Shown piece by piece: positions 48,167 to 56,390 of a DNA stretch of 59,183 bases. A model generated the notes under the pieces. That model was not told the DNA's origin. It was given only the letters and a program-made list of their open reading frames with translations, and did no database searches. Source of the DNA: Alphaproteobacteria bacterium (GTDB lineage: Bacteria > Pseudomonadota > Alphaproteobacteria > Rhizobiales > Xanthobacteraceae); NCBI GenBank assembly GCA_016869215.1, contig VGEP01000029.1:1-59183 (forward strand), written 5' to 3'. A program made the position numbers and the translations under genes. The stretch's first letter is position 1. Each line of letters starts with the position of its first letter.

Positions 48167-49627
48167 TCAATTCCGGGGCTTCGGAGCGTCGTAACTCGCC
48201 AGCAGCTCGTCGACCCGGTCGCCCCATTCTTTCCACGGCCCGGTGAGAAAGCTGTAGCTGTTCATAACGAAGCCAGGGCCGGCGTAGAACTTCTCGTACT
48301 GCATATGCCTCCCCGCGAAGTCGGACCCGAGCAGGTCCCAGGCGAGGTTGAGGAGCTTCATGCGGCTTTCCGCGGTCTGGCCGGGCACGGACCAGTAGGT
48401 CTCGAAGGTTTCGCGCAACTTCGGGTCCGCGAGCACGGAGGCGTCGGCCGGCATCTGAAATACGCCCGCGCCCATCAACTCGCGCACCGTGTCGCAGATC
48501 TCGGAATGGTTGTTGGTGCACCAGTGCAGCGCCGCATAGACGTAGCGGCGGTTGACGGTGTGGAATTCGCCAAAATCCTCGCCGCTGTTGATCTGCCCCA
48601 TGAGCAGGCCCTCCAACGTGGCCTGCATGGCGGCGAGCCGGCCGAGCGTGAACTGCACCGCCGGCACATTGCGCGCGCCGTTCATCTCCGCGACCTTGCT
48701 GGCGATGCCGACGATCAGCTTAAGCTTCTCCAGGAACCGCACATTAGCCTGGTGGTTGGCCATGGCGTGGCCCGGCGTGCGCATGTAGATCGCGCGCGTC
48801 ATTTCCACGTTGTCGTGGCAGAACACTCGCTCCCACGGCACGTGGACGTTCTCGAACAGCACCGCAGCATCGGATTCGTCGAAGCGCGCGGCGAGCGGAT
48901 TGTCGAACTCGCTCACCGCGTGGCGCTCGTAGGGCTTGCGCGCCCAGATGCTCACACCCGGCGCGTTCAGCGGCACCGCGCAGGTGATCGACTCCTTGAT
49001 TTGGTCGGGCGCGACTGGCTGCAGGTTGCCGCACCAGGTCTCGTGACAGAACACGGTCGCGGTACCGAGCATCTTCAGGCCGTTGACGGTGACGCCGCGG
49101 TCGTCCTCGGCGACGACGCGCAAAGTCGCGGGCGTGCGGCCCTTCATCGCCACCGGGTCGGCCATGCGCCAGCCCTGCGGATTGGTCACCGTATGCGAGA
49201 CGAACACGTCGTTCTTTCGCATGTGCTTGTAGTAGTTGGTTACGTTTGCGCCGAAACCCTGGCGGATGCGGTCGAACATCGGCGGGTCCATGACGAGCCC
49301 GCTGACGTAGCTCGGGAAGTTGTCGGGCGAGCGCCCAAGCAGGCCGTAGGTCCAGGAGGCGATGCGGCGGTGGGTCTCGAAGCGCTTGTGCAGGTCCTCG
49401 CGCGACTTCGGCAGCAGGTAATAGGCCGAGTAAGTGTCGCCGTCCTCGTCGACGGTCATGACGTCGCGGTTCTCGGGCGCGCGCTTCTTGTCGTAGATCG
49501 ATGCGAACGAGCGCGCCGCGTTGCGGAACGCCGGGTGCGCCGTGACGTCGTCGACCCGCTCGCCGCCGACATAGACTTTGCGTCCGTCGCGGAGGCTTTC
49601 GAGAAATTCGTCGCCGGTCAGCAGCAT
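48167..49627 (-). CDS. 4-Hydroxyphenylacetate 3-hydroxylase family (HpaB-type) flavin monooxygenase
   Basis: A 486-residue oxygenase subunit of normal length. ATG at 49627 with GGGGGAG upstream; the open frame continues upstream only as a shadow. It shows TGDEFLESLRDGRKVYVGGERVDDVTAHPAFRNAA, HRRIASWTYGLLGRSPDNFP, KNDVFVSHTVTNPQ and TVFCHETWCGNLQPVAPDQ, and a C-terminal SDFAGRHMQYEKFYAG, all as in HpaB/PvcC enzymes. It hydroxylates phenols or similar rings with FADH2 supplied by a separate reductase (HpaC), which is not in the window. The gene is divergent from a DapA-like gene (189-base spacer) and heads an HpaB-RidA-LLM unit. Confidence 0.9.
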   Translation of the reverse strand: MLLTGDEFLESLRDGRKVYVGGERVDDVTAHPAFRNAARSFASIYDKKRAPENRDVMTVDEDGDTYSAYYLLPKSREDLHKRFETHRRIASWTYGLLGRSPDNFPSYVSGLVMDPPMFDRIRQGFGANVTNYYKHMRKNDVFVSHTVTNPQGWRMADPVAMKGRTPATLRVVAEDDRGVTVNGLKMLGTATVFCHETWCGNLQPVAPDQIKESITCAVPLNAPGVSIWARKPYERHAVSEFDNPLAARFDESDAAVLFENVHVPWERVFCHDNVEMTRAIYMRTPGHAMANHQANVRFLEKLKLIVGIASKVAEMNGARNVPAVQFTLGRLAAMQATLEGLLMGQINSGEDFGEFHTVNRRYVYAALHWCTNNHSEICDTVRELMGAGVFQMPADASVLADPKLRETFETYWSVPGQTAESRMKLLNLAWDLLGSDFAGRHMQYEKFYAGPGFVMNSYSFLTGPWKEWGDRVDELLASYDAPKPRN

Positions 49628-49816
49628 GGTGGCTCCCCCCGTGGGCGCGTGCGGGATTGTCGTTTTGGCAAACGTCGCCGGGGCTGGCGCAAAGATCAAG
49701 CCGGACCCTCGGCCCACGGCTGCACGGGGAGGGTAACTCTCTTCCCGGATTGCATCGGTGCTTCTGCTAGGATGCAGGCAACCGCAGATACAATGCGGAA
49801 CGGCAGGGAGGACGAC

Positions 49817-50731
49817 ATGCAGACGCCCGGACTGATCGTTGCGCCTTTGACCCCATTCACGTCGGACCTCACGATCGACGAGACGTCGCTCAAGCGCCAG
49901 ATCGACTACGTCGTGAACGACTGCCGGGCCACCATGGTGGTCGCGGCTGGCGTCGAGACCCAGGAATACACCTACCTGAGCATGGAGCAGCGCAAGGCGC
50001 TGATCCGCAGCACCGTAGAGATGGTCGGCGGCCGCGTACCGGTGATGGTCGGAATTTCGCACCCCTCCTTCAAGACATCCATTGAGCTGGCGCACGACGC
50101 CGAGCGGCTTGGCGCCGCGGCGGTGCAACTGCTCGCGCCGCTTAGGCCGTTCGCAGGCCCGCCGACCCAGGCCGATCTGATCGCCTATTTCGAGGCCATC
50201 GGCCGCGAGACCAAATTGCCGATCACGCTCTATCTCAATCCGGGTCCGGGCGCCGACGTGTCGATCCCCGACACCATCGCGCTCGCCAAGCTCCCCTGCG
50301 TGCAACTCATTAAGGAGAGCTCGCGCGACCTCGCCCGCGCGTCGCGGCTGATCGTGGAGATCGACCGCGCGGGGCACGCGCGCTATTTCACGACCATGCA
50401 GATGCTCTTGGCGACGCTGATGCTCGGAGGCTCGGGCGCGACCATGCCGCCGCCGGGCTCGGAGATTGCGCGCCATGTGATCGACGCCTACATGGCGAAG
50501 GACTACGAGCGCGCGGCAGAGATTCAGCTCCAGTTCGCGCCGTTCCCGTCGAAGTGGATGCACCGCGGACTGGCACCGACCATGAAAGCCGCGATGAACC
50601 TGATCGGCATCCCGTCCGGCGAGCCCTACCCGCCGTATGCGCCGCTCACCCGCGACGAGATGGCCGCGCTTGCAGCCACGCTGCGCGGCACCGTGCTCGC
50701 GCCGCGCTTCAAGTCGGCCGCCGCGGCCTGA
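49817..50731 (+). CDS. Dihydrodipicolinate synthase/N-acetylneuraminate lyase family aldolase
   Basis: A 304-residue class I aldolase from the ATG at 49817 with AGGGAGGA upstream. The (beta/alpha)8 barrel begins GLIVAPLTPFTSDLTIDETSLKRQIDYVV. The Schiff-base Lys is about residue 166 in VQLIKESSRD, and LYLNPG holds the Tyr. The usual GTTGE pyruvate-binding loop is changed to GVETQE, which argues against true DapA and for a catabolic lyase or hydratase acting on another 2-oxoacid. It is followed 17 bases later by a GlcG/HbpS protein and is divergent from the HpaB hydroxylase, so cleavage of a ring-derived oxoacid is plausible. Confidence 0.88.
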   Translation: MQTPGLIVAPLTPFTSDLTIDETSLKRQIDYVVNDCRATMVVAAGVETQEYTYLSMEQRKALIRSTVEMVGGRVPVMVGISHPSFKTSIELAHDAERLGAAAVQLLAPLRPFAGPPTQADLIAYFEAIGRETKLPITLYLNPGPGADVSIPDTIALAKLPCVQLIKESSRDLARASRLIVEIDRAGHARYFTTMQMLLATLMLGGSGATMPPPGSEIARHVIDAYMAKDYERAAEIQLQFAPFPSKWMHRGLAPTMKAAMNLIGIPSGEPYPPYAPLTRDEMAALAATLRGTVLAPRFKSAAAA

Positions 50732-50748
50732 ACCGGAAGGACATTGAC

Positions 50749-51180
50749 ATGGCCCAGCAAGCCGCGCCGCCCTCCACGCCCTACGGAGCGCCCATCGCCA
50801 TCGACGCCGCGCGCAAGGCGATGGCGGCCGCCGAAGCGGAAGCCACGAAGAACAACTGGGGCGTGGCCATCGCCATCGTCGACTCCGGCGGCAATCTCGT
50901 AATGCTGCACCGCCTCGACAACGCGCAGCTTTCATCGGTGCGCATCGCCGAAGAGAAGGCGCGCACCGCGGTCGAGTTCCGCCGCCCGACCAAGGTGCTG
51001 GAGGATGCGCTAGCCGGCGGCGGCGTGGGACTGCGGGTGCTGACCTTCGGCGCGAGTCTCGCCGAAGGCGGCGTGCCGATTGTCGCCGGCGGCACGATCG
51101 TCGGCGGCATCGGCGTGTCGGGCGTGGCCTCACACCAAGACGCGCAGGTCGCGCAGGCCGGAGCCGCGGCGCTCCGCTAG
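50749..51180 (+). CDS. GlcG/HbpS family heme-binding-like protein
   Basis: A 143-residue protein from the ATG at 50749 behind GGAAGGA. PIAIDAARKAMAAAEAEATKNNWGVAIAIVDSGGNLVMLHRLDNAQLSSVRIAEEKARTAVEFRRPTKVLED and the Gly-rich GGVPIVAGGTIVGGIGVSGVASHQDAQVAQAG are the Haem_degrading (DUF336/GlcG) pattern. There is no signal peptide. GlcG-type proteins often accompany glycolate or aromatic oxidation genes; a ligand-binding or haem-related role is known only for HbpS. It is probably in an operon with the DapA-like aldolase, and a dispersed palindrome follows it. Confidence 0.9.
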   Translation: MAQQAAPPSTPYGAPIAIDAARKAMAAAEAEATKNNWGVAIAIVDSGGNLVMLHRLDNAQLSSVRIAEEKARTAVEFRRPTKVLEDALAGGGVGLRVLTFGASLAEGGVPIVAGGTIVGGIGVSGVASHQDAQVAQAGAAALR

Positions 51181-51191
51181 GGCCTTTGGCT

Positions 51192-51253
51192 TTGACGCGT
51201 TTTCTTCACGCGAACCGGTATCCACTTCGCTCGAGAACGCACTAACGCGTCAA
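51192..51253. repeat. Dispersed Rhizobiales-type intergenic palindrome
   Basis: TTGACGCGTT (51192-51201) pairs exactly with AACGCGTCAA (51244-51253). The core with CACGCGAACCGGTATCCACT is one I recognise as a frequent intergenic element of Bradyrhizobium-like genomes. It lies between convergent GlcG/HbpS and hpnN genes and may serve as a terminator-like structure for both. Confidence 0.78.
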
Positions 51254-51283
51254 GCGGAGCAGCCGGCAAAGCGTTCGCGCGGA

Positions 51284-53956
51284 TCAGGCGTGTGTCGTGC
51301 CCGCCGCAGCGGCCAGTTCGGGCGGCTTCTCGGGTTCGGGCAACTTCTCGGCCTCGGGCGGCTTCTCGGCAGCCTCCTCGCGTGGCTTGCCCATGAGCGC
51401 GGGCTGAAACAGCACCGCCGCGGCCAGCGTCGTGACCAGCGACAGCGCAAGCAGCTTGCCCATGCTGGACGTGCCGGGATGGCTCGACAGCCACAGGCTG
51501 CCGAACGCTACGGCGGTGGTGAGCGCACTCCAGATCACCGCGCGCGTCAGGCTCGATTGCAGCAGGTCGGTCTGCCCCGCGCGCCAGGCCATGGTGTAGT
51601 AGATCTTGAACGCCACGCCCACGCCGAGCAGCAGTGGCAGCGCGATGATGTTGGCGAAGTTCAGCGGCAGCCCGATCAGCACGCAGATTTCCAGCGTGAG
51701 GACGCCGGCGAGCAGCAACGGCACCAGCGTCAGCAGCACGTCGCTGACCCGCCGCAGCACGATCCAGAGCAGGATCGCAATGGCGACCAGCGAATAGAGG
51801 CCCGCCTGGATGAAGGCGGTGACCACCGTGTCGCCCGACTCCAGGATCGAGATCGGCGAGCCGACCGCTTCCGGGAACACGCCGAGAATCGCAGCCGCGA
51901 AATGCCGCAAAGTGTCGTTGTCGTTGGGGTCGCCTTTGGGCGTCGCCTCGACGCGCGTGCGGCCGCCGGCGCTGATCCACTGCTGGACGATATCCTTCGG
52001 CAAGTTCTCCAGGGTGACTCTTTGCGCCTGCAGATATTCTCGCAGGTCGCCAAGCGCGATACGCAGCGGTATCACAAACGCGCTTTCGGCGCGCTCGCGA
52101 ACGCCGGGCTCGGACTGCGCCAGCGTGGTGAGATTGGCCGCCAGCCGTTTGGCCGCCGTGGCTCCCGGACCTTCGGCCGTGCCGGCGAGGCGTATCAGCG
52201 TCGCAGCCGTGCTTTGCAGCGCCGCGACGTTCTGCGCGTCGGTCGGCGCGCGCGCGGCGCCTTCCGCGTCGAGGATCGGGCGAAGCTGCCGCGACAACCC
52301 CGACAGCATCGCGAGCTTCTTGTCCTGATCGGCCGGCACGAAGTCGGTGACAGACATGACTCGGTCGACTTCGGGAATCTTCTTGAGCCGTTCGGCGACC
52401 GCTCCGGTCTCCTTCACGTTCGGGACCACGATGTTGATGGCGTTGGCGCCCATCGCCGGATCGCTGCGCAGGTCGAGGAAGGTCGCGACCGACTCGACCT
52501 TCGGGCTGCGCAGATTCATCGGATTGAAGTCGAAGGTCACAAGGTAGAGCAGCGGCAGACCCAGCACCGCCACCCCAGCCGTGCCGCCGATCACCCACAG
52601 CCGATAGCGCTCGATGAACCGGTCGGCAGGCGCCAGCGCCTTGTAGCCGATCGGCTCCGGTTCGCCCGGCGGCTTGAGCAGCGTCAGCAGGGCCGGAAGC
52701 AGCGTCAGGCTCGTCAGATATGCGATCACCATGCCCATGCCCGCGATTACGCCGAGCTCAGACAGGCCTTTGTAGTCGGTCGGGAAGAACGACATGAAGC
52801 CGACCGTCACCGCCGCTGCGGCGAGCGTAAGCGGCGCGCCGATCTTGCCCGCGGAGGCAAGCAACGCCTCCTTCAAGTCGCCGCCGTCGTGCCGTTCGGC
52901 GCGATAGCGCACCGCGAACTGGATTCCGAAGTCGACGCCGATACCGACGAACAGCACAGCGAATGCAATCGATATCGGATTGAGCGCGCCGACCATCATC
53001 AGGCCGAGCGCCGCCGTCAGCGACAGGCCGACGAACAGGTTGGCGAACACCGCCACGATGATCCGATAGGAGCGCAGCGCGATCCACAAGATCAGCAGAA
53101 CGGACACGATCGTCAGGATCGTCGTGATGAGGTGTCCCTCCTGCACCGTGCCGAATTCGTCGTCGGCCATTGCGACAGGCCCGGTCAGGCGCACGCGGGC
53201 CCGGTAGGTGTCGGCAAGCTTGAGGTCCTCGACCGCCTTGCGGATGCCGTTGCTCGCGGCCCGGCCCGGCTCGAGCGCCGAATAGTCCAGCACCGGACGA
53301 ATCTCGATCAGGCGGCGCAGGTCCTTGGGCTCGGGCGTCTTGCCGGTCAGAAGCTGATTCCAGGAGAAGCTCGCCGGCTGTCCGCCGAGCACCCGGTCGA
53401 GCGTATCGGCCGACATGTTCAGCGGCCTGACCAGGTCGTCGAGCTTGGAGCCGCCCGACTGAACGCCAAGCATGCCGAACGACAGCGCGCGGGTCAGCCC
53501 GCGCAGCGTCGGATCGTTCGACAGCGCCCCGATCATCGGTCCCGCGCCGGCAAGCCCCCTGGTGGTGGCGGCCAGATCCTCGGGCGACTGGAACAGCAGC
53601 CCGTTCTTGGCGAAGAACGGTCCGCCATCGAGCTGCCGCACCGACCGGAACAGCGTCTTGTCCTGCGACAGCTTGTCGGTCAGCACCGATGCCGCCTGCG
53701 AGGCAAGCTCCGTCGTCGGGGCGTTGACCACGACGAGGATCGACGTGAACGGATCCGGAAACGTCGCCTCGAACGCCAGTTCGCGCTTGCGCCAGTCGAG
53801 CTCGGACGAAATCAGCTTGTTGATGTCGGTCGAGATCGCGAAATTTGACGCGGCGTAGATCGCCGCCGCGACGCCCAGCACCGCCGACGCCACCACCACC
53901 GGCCAAGGGAAACGGCTGCACAGGCCTACGATTCGTCTCAGAATGGAAATCAGCAT
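51284..53956 (-). CDS. hpnN: Hopanoid transporter of the RND/MMPL superfamily (HpnN-like)
   Basis: An 890-residue inner-membrane protein. The first transmembrane helix (FPWPVVVASAVLGVAAAIYAASNF) is followed by a periplasmic domain with STDINKLISSELDWRKRELAFEATFPDPF, characteristic of HpnN. Two repeats of the MMPL membrane domain follow (LITTILTIVSVLLILWIALRS...; LYSLVAIAILLWIVL...), with FVGIGVDFGIQFAVRYRAERHDGG as the GxxxDF transport motif. The C-terminal tail is Pro/Glu/Lys-rich (KPREEAAEKPPEAEKLPEPEK). HpnN moves hopanoids towards the outer membrane. It is divergent from hpnH across a 637-base spacer, strong context for the assignment. Confidence 0.9.
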   Translation of the reverse strand: MLISILRRIVGLCSRFPWPVVVASAVLGVAAAIYAASNFAISTDINKLISSELDWRKRELAFEATFPDPFTSILVVVNAPTTELASQAASVLTDKLSQDKTLFRSVRQLDGGPFFAKNGLLFQSPEDLAATTRGLAGAGPMIGALSNDPTLRGLTRALSFGMLGVQSGGSKLDDLVRPLNMSADTLDRVLGGQPASFSWNQLLTGKTPEPKDLRRLIEIRPVLDYSALEPGRAASNGIRKAVEDLKLADTYRARVRLTGPVAMADDEFGTVQEGHLITTILTIVSVLLILWIALRSYRIIVAVFANLFVGLSLTAALGLMMVGALNPISIAFAVLFVGIGVDFGIQFAVRYRAERHDGGDLKEALLASAGKIGAPLTLAAAAVTVGFMSFFPTDYKGLSELGVIAGMGMVIAYLTSLTLLPALLTLLKPPGEPEPIGYKALAPADRFIERYRLWVIGGTAGVAVLGLPLLYLVTFDFNPMNLRSPKVESVATFLDLRSDPAMGANAINIVVPNVKETGAVAERLKKIPEVDRVMSVTDFVPADQDKKLAMLSGLSRQLRPILDAEGAARAPTDAQNVAALQSTAATLIRLAGTAEGPGATAAKRLAANLTTLAQSEPGVRERAESAFVIPLRIALGDLREYLQAQRVTLENLPKDIVQQWISAGGRTRVEATPKGDPNDNDTLRHFAAAILGVFPEAVGSPISILESGDTVVTAFIQAGLYSLVAIAILLWIVLRRVSDVLLTLVPLLLAGVLTLEICVLIGLPLNFANIIALPLLLGVGVAFKIYYTMAWRAGQTDLLQSSLTRAVIWSALTTAVAFGSLWLSSHPGTSSMGKLLALSLVTTLAAAVLFQPALMGKPREEAAEKPPEAEKLPEPEKPPELAAAAGTTHA

Positions 53957-54593
53957 GTCAACTCAATGTGTCGCGGCGGACTTTGCAGGCATGGCTCGGC
54001 GCCGTGAAACGACGCGCCGGACGTCCCCGCTCGGGGCGCCGGCAAAGCGCATGGCACGACTGGCGACGTCCATGGAGGCCGAACAAGGCAGCGAAATGAC
54101 CATCGCGATTGCAGGGGCTGGAATCATGGCGGTATGCGAGCGCGCTTGGCCCTAGCAACGTTCAAGCCCCACGACAAGTTTCAACCGATCCGCGTTTTCG
54201 TGCTGTTTAGGGCTGAAAACATTTGCTTCCCCCAACGCAGCAGCCCGTCGCCCCGCTGATCCCAACGCCGCCCAGGCACCCCGCCGGGGCCGCTCGGCGG
54301 CAATTCGCCGCCCACGGCCATGGAACCGGCGCAAGCCGTCCGCATTGTAATATTCACGATTTCGATACCGCCTTGGCCCCAAACGAGGGTTTTGGGGCGT
54401 TATCCGGGGCCGGCATTGCGTGGTTGGCACAAAATGGTAGATAGTTCCATGATCGCAAATGCCATACGCGGCTTGAATTCGGCCGGGCGGGGCGGACAGA
54501 CCTCGGAACCCTTGGCCACAGGCCTAATTCGGAACGACTAATCCAAAAGGCTGGTTTGCAGCCGTAATCACAGCGGAAAAGCAGGCAATTACC
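53957..54593. other. 637-bp intergenic region between hpnN and hpnH
   Basis: It holds the divergent promoters of the two hopanoid genes. Short open frames (for example 53943-54155 and 54320-54541 on the plus strand) have no ribosome binding sites or recognisable products, and I do not call them genes. There is a GC-rich palindromic part (54270-54320), an AT-richer part around 54345-54365, and the EcfG-like promoter near the right end. No RNA gene is recognisable, but an unannotated small RNA or long leader cannot be excluded. Confidence 0.6.
54531..54556 (+). promoter_or_regulatory. Candidate EcfG (general stress sigma factor) promoter of hpnH
   Basis: GGAAC at 54531-54535, 18 bases, GTT at 54554-54556. 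This matches the alphaproteobacterial EcfG pattern GGAAC-N17/18-GTT, except that the base before GTT is G rather than C. Transcription would start about 30 bases before the hpnH start codon. Confidence 0.5.
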
Positions 54594-55739
54594 TTGAGCA
54601 TACCACTCCTTCAGAAGCTCCACGTCGGCAGCTATCTCATTCGACAGCAACTGGCCGGCCGAAAACGCTATCCAGTCGTGCTGATGCTGGAACCGCTGTT
54701 CCGCTGCAACCTGGCCTGTGCAGGCTGCGGCAAGATCGACTATCCGGACGAAATCCTGAACCAGCGCATCCCGGTCGCCGACGCGCTTGCGGCGGTCGAT
54801 GAATGCGGCGCGCCGGTCGTGTCGATCGCCGGCGGCGAGCCGCTGCTGCATAAGGAATTGCCGGAGATTGTCCGCGGCATCATCGCGCGGCGCAAGTTCG
54901 TCTACCTCTGCACGAACGCTCTGCTGATGGAAAAGAAGATGAAGGACTACCAGCCGAGCCCGTATTTCGTCTGGTCGGTCCATCTCGACGGCGACAAGGA
55001 CGACCACGACAAGTCGGTGTGCCAGGCGGGCGTGTACGATCGTGCGGTCGAAGCGATCAAGGCGGCCAAGGAGCGCGGCTTCCGCTGCAACATCAACTGC
55101 ACGCTGTTCAACACCGCCGAGCCGGACCGGGTCGCGAAGTTCTTCGACACTGTCATGGAACTCGGGGTCGACGGCATCACGGTGTCGCCCGGCTACGCCT
55201 ACGAGCGCGCGCCGGACCAGCAACACTTCCTGAACCGCAGCAAGACCAAGCAGCTGTTCCGCGACATCTTCAAGCTCGGCCGCGGCGGCAAGGCATGGTC
55301 GTTCAGCCAGTCGGGCCTGTTCCTCGACTTCCTGGCGGGCAATCAGGAGTATCATTGTACTCCCTGGGGCAATCCGACCCGCACGGTCTTCGGCTGGCAG
55401 CGGCCCTGCTATCTGCTCGGTGAGGGCTACGCCAAGACCTTCAAGGAACTGATGGAAGGCACCAACTGGGACGCCTACGGCACCGGCAACTACGAAAAGT
55501 GCGCCGACTGCATGGTGCATTCGGGCTACGAGGCGACGGCGATCCAGGACACCATCAAGAACCCGTTCAAGGCACTGGCCGTTACGATGCGTGGCATCAG
55601 GACCGAAGGCGAGATGGCGCCCGAGATCGGCCTCGAAAACCAGCGTCCGGCGCAATATGTGTTCTCGCGCCATGTCGAGCAGAAGCTCGGCGAAATCCGG
55701 GCCGCCAAACAACCTGTGAAGCGCCCCGACGCCGCGTAG
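54594..55739 (+). CDS. hpnH: Adenosyl-hopene transferase HpnH (radical SAM)
   Basis: A 381-residue radical SAM enzyme, full length, starting at a TTG (MSIPLLQKLHVGSYLIRQQLAGRKRYP). The iron-sulfur motif CNLACAGC gives Cys38, Cys42 and Cys45 (CX3CX2C). CGAPVVSIAGGEPLLHKELPEI contains the GGEP SAM-binding motif, and FVYLCTNALLMEKKM, VWSVHLDGDKDDHDKSVCQAGVYDRAVEAIKAAK and VSPGYAYERAPDQQHFL are diagnostic for HpnH. It adds the 5'-deoxyadenosyl radical to diploptene, the first step to C35 bacteriohopanepolyols. It is flanked by two MMPL-type transporters and preceded by a candidate EcfG promoter. I see no squalene cyclase or other hpn genes in the window. Confidence 0.95.
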   Translation: MSIPLLQKLHVGSYLIRQQLAGRKRYPVVLMLEPLFRCNLACAGCGKIDYPDEILNQRIPVADALAAVDECGAPVVSIAGGEPLLHKELPEIVRGIIARRKFVYLCTNALLMEKKMKDYQPSPYFVWSVHLDGDKDDHDKSVCQAGVYDRAVEAIKAAKERGFRCNINCTLFNTAEPDRVAKFFDTVMELGVDGITVSPGYAYERAPDQQHFLNRSKTKQLFRDIFKLGRGGKAWSFSQSGLFLDFLAGNQEYHCTPWGNPTRTVFGWQRPCYLLGEGYAKTFKELMEGTNWDAYGTGNYEKCADCMVHSGYEATAIQDTIKNPFKALAVTMRGIRTEGEMAPEIGLENQRPAQYVFSRHVEQKLGEIRAAKQPVKRPDAA

Positions 55740-55867
55740 CACGACTGACACTCGAATCGGGAGCTTCAGCCAGCGCCGCTATTGGCGGCACAGCCAGAGG
55801 AACGTGGTCCGGCCCTCGCTTGCAAGGCCACCGGCCCGTCACCGCGATGTTCAGCAAGGCAAAGCCT

Positions 55868-56359
55868 ATGAAGGCGCTCCGGTCCGGTTCGTTTGCGTTC
55901 GCTCTGGGAGTGCTGGCTTGCGCAGCCGGCACGCCCGAGGCGTCCGCCAACCCGTTCGGCCAGTTCACCGGCAGCTGGTCGGGTAACGGCACCATCACCG
56001 TGCAGGACGGCACGCGCGAGCGCATCCGCTGCCGCGGCCAGTACCGGTCGAGCGAGGGTGGCAACGCCCTGAAGCTCGAACTGCGGTGCGCCAGCGACAG
56101 CTACAAGTTCGAGCTGCAGAGCGACATCGCCTACGATGGCGGCAATGTCAGCGGCAGCTGGAACGAGACCACCCGCAATGTGTTTGGTTCGCTTTCGGGC
56201 CGCGCCTCGGCCAACGCCATCCAGGCGACCGCCAGCAGCGTCGGCTTCACAGCGCAGCTCTCGCTGACCACCAAGGGCAACCAGCAGCGGGTCTCGATCC
56301 GCTCGCCGGGCAGCGAAATCTCCGAAGTCGCGATCTCGCTGGCCCGCTCCGGCCGCTGA
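55868..56359 (+). CDS. Conserved-type secreted protein of unknown function
   Basis: A 163-residue protein from the ATG at 55868 (a second possible ATG is at 55847); AAGGC lies upstream. It has a signal peptide (MKALRSGSFAFALGVLACAAGTPEASA) and then a beta-rich mature part: FGQFTGSWSGNGTITVQDGTRERIRCRGQYR, two Cys (CRG and LRCAS) that could form a disulfide, and repeated Ser/Gly/Asn-rich strands ending SEVAISLARSGR. The length and strand pattern suggest a small lipocalin- or calycin-like beta-barrel, which I cannot confirm. It lies 128 bases downstream of hpnH and converges on the second MMPL transporter gene, so a role in lipid or hopanoid handling at the periplasm is only a guess. Confidence 0.75.
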   Translation: MKALRSGSFAFALGVLACAAGTPEASANPFGQFTGSWSGNGTITVQDGTRERIRCRGQYRSSEGGNALKLELRCASDSYKFELQSDIAYDGGNVSGSWNETTRNVFGSLSGRASANAIQATASSVGFTAQLSLTTKGNQQRVSIRSPGSEISEVAISLARSGR

Positions 56360-56390
56360 AAGATTTGAATCGATCCAGCCGCAGGCCCGG

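Noticed and set aside
51080-53848. 922-residue plus-strand open frame antisense to hpnN
   Set aside because: Antisense shadow with very high Arg/Gln/His content; hpnN on the other strand has clear transmembrane and family motifs.
54505-54530. A second upstream GGAAC (54505) as EcfG promoter
   Set aside because: No GTT occurs at the required distance; only the GGAAC at 54531 fits.
53943-54541. Small open frames in the hpnN-hpnH spacer as genes
   Set aside because: No ribosome binding sites, no hydrophobic or conserved features, and the region must carry two divergent promoters.
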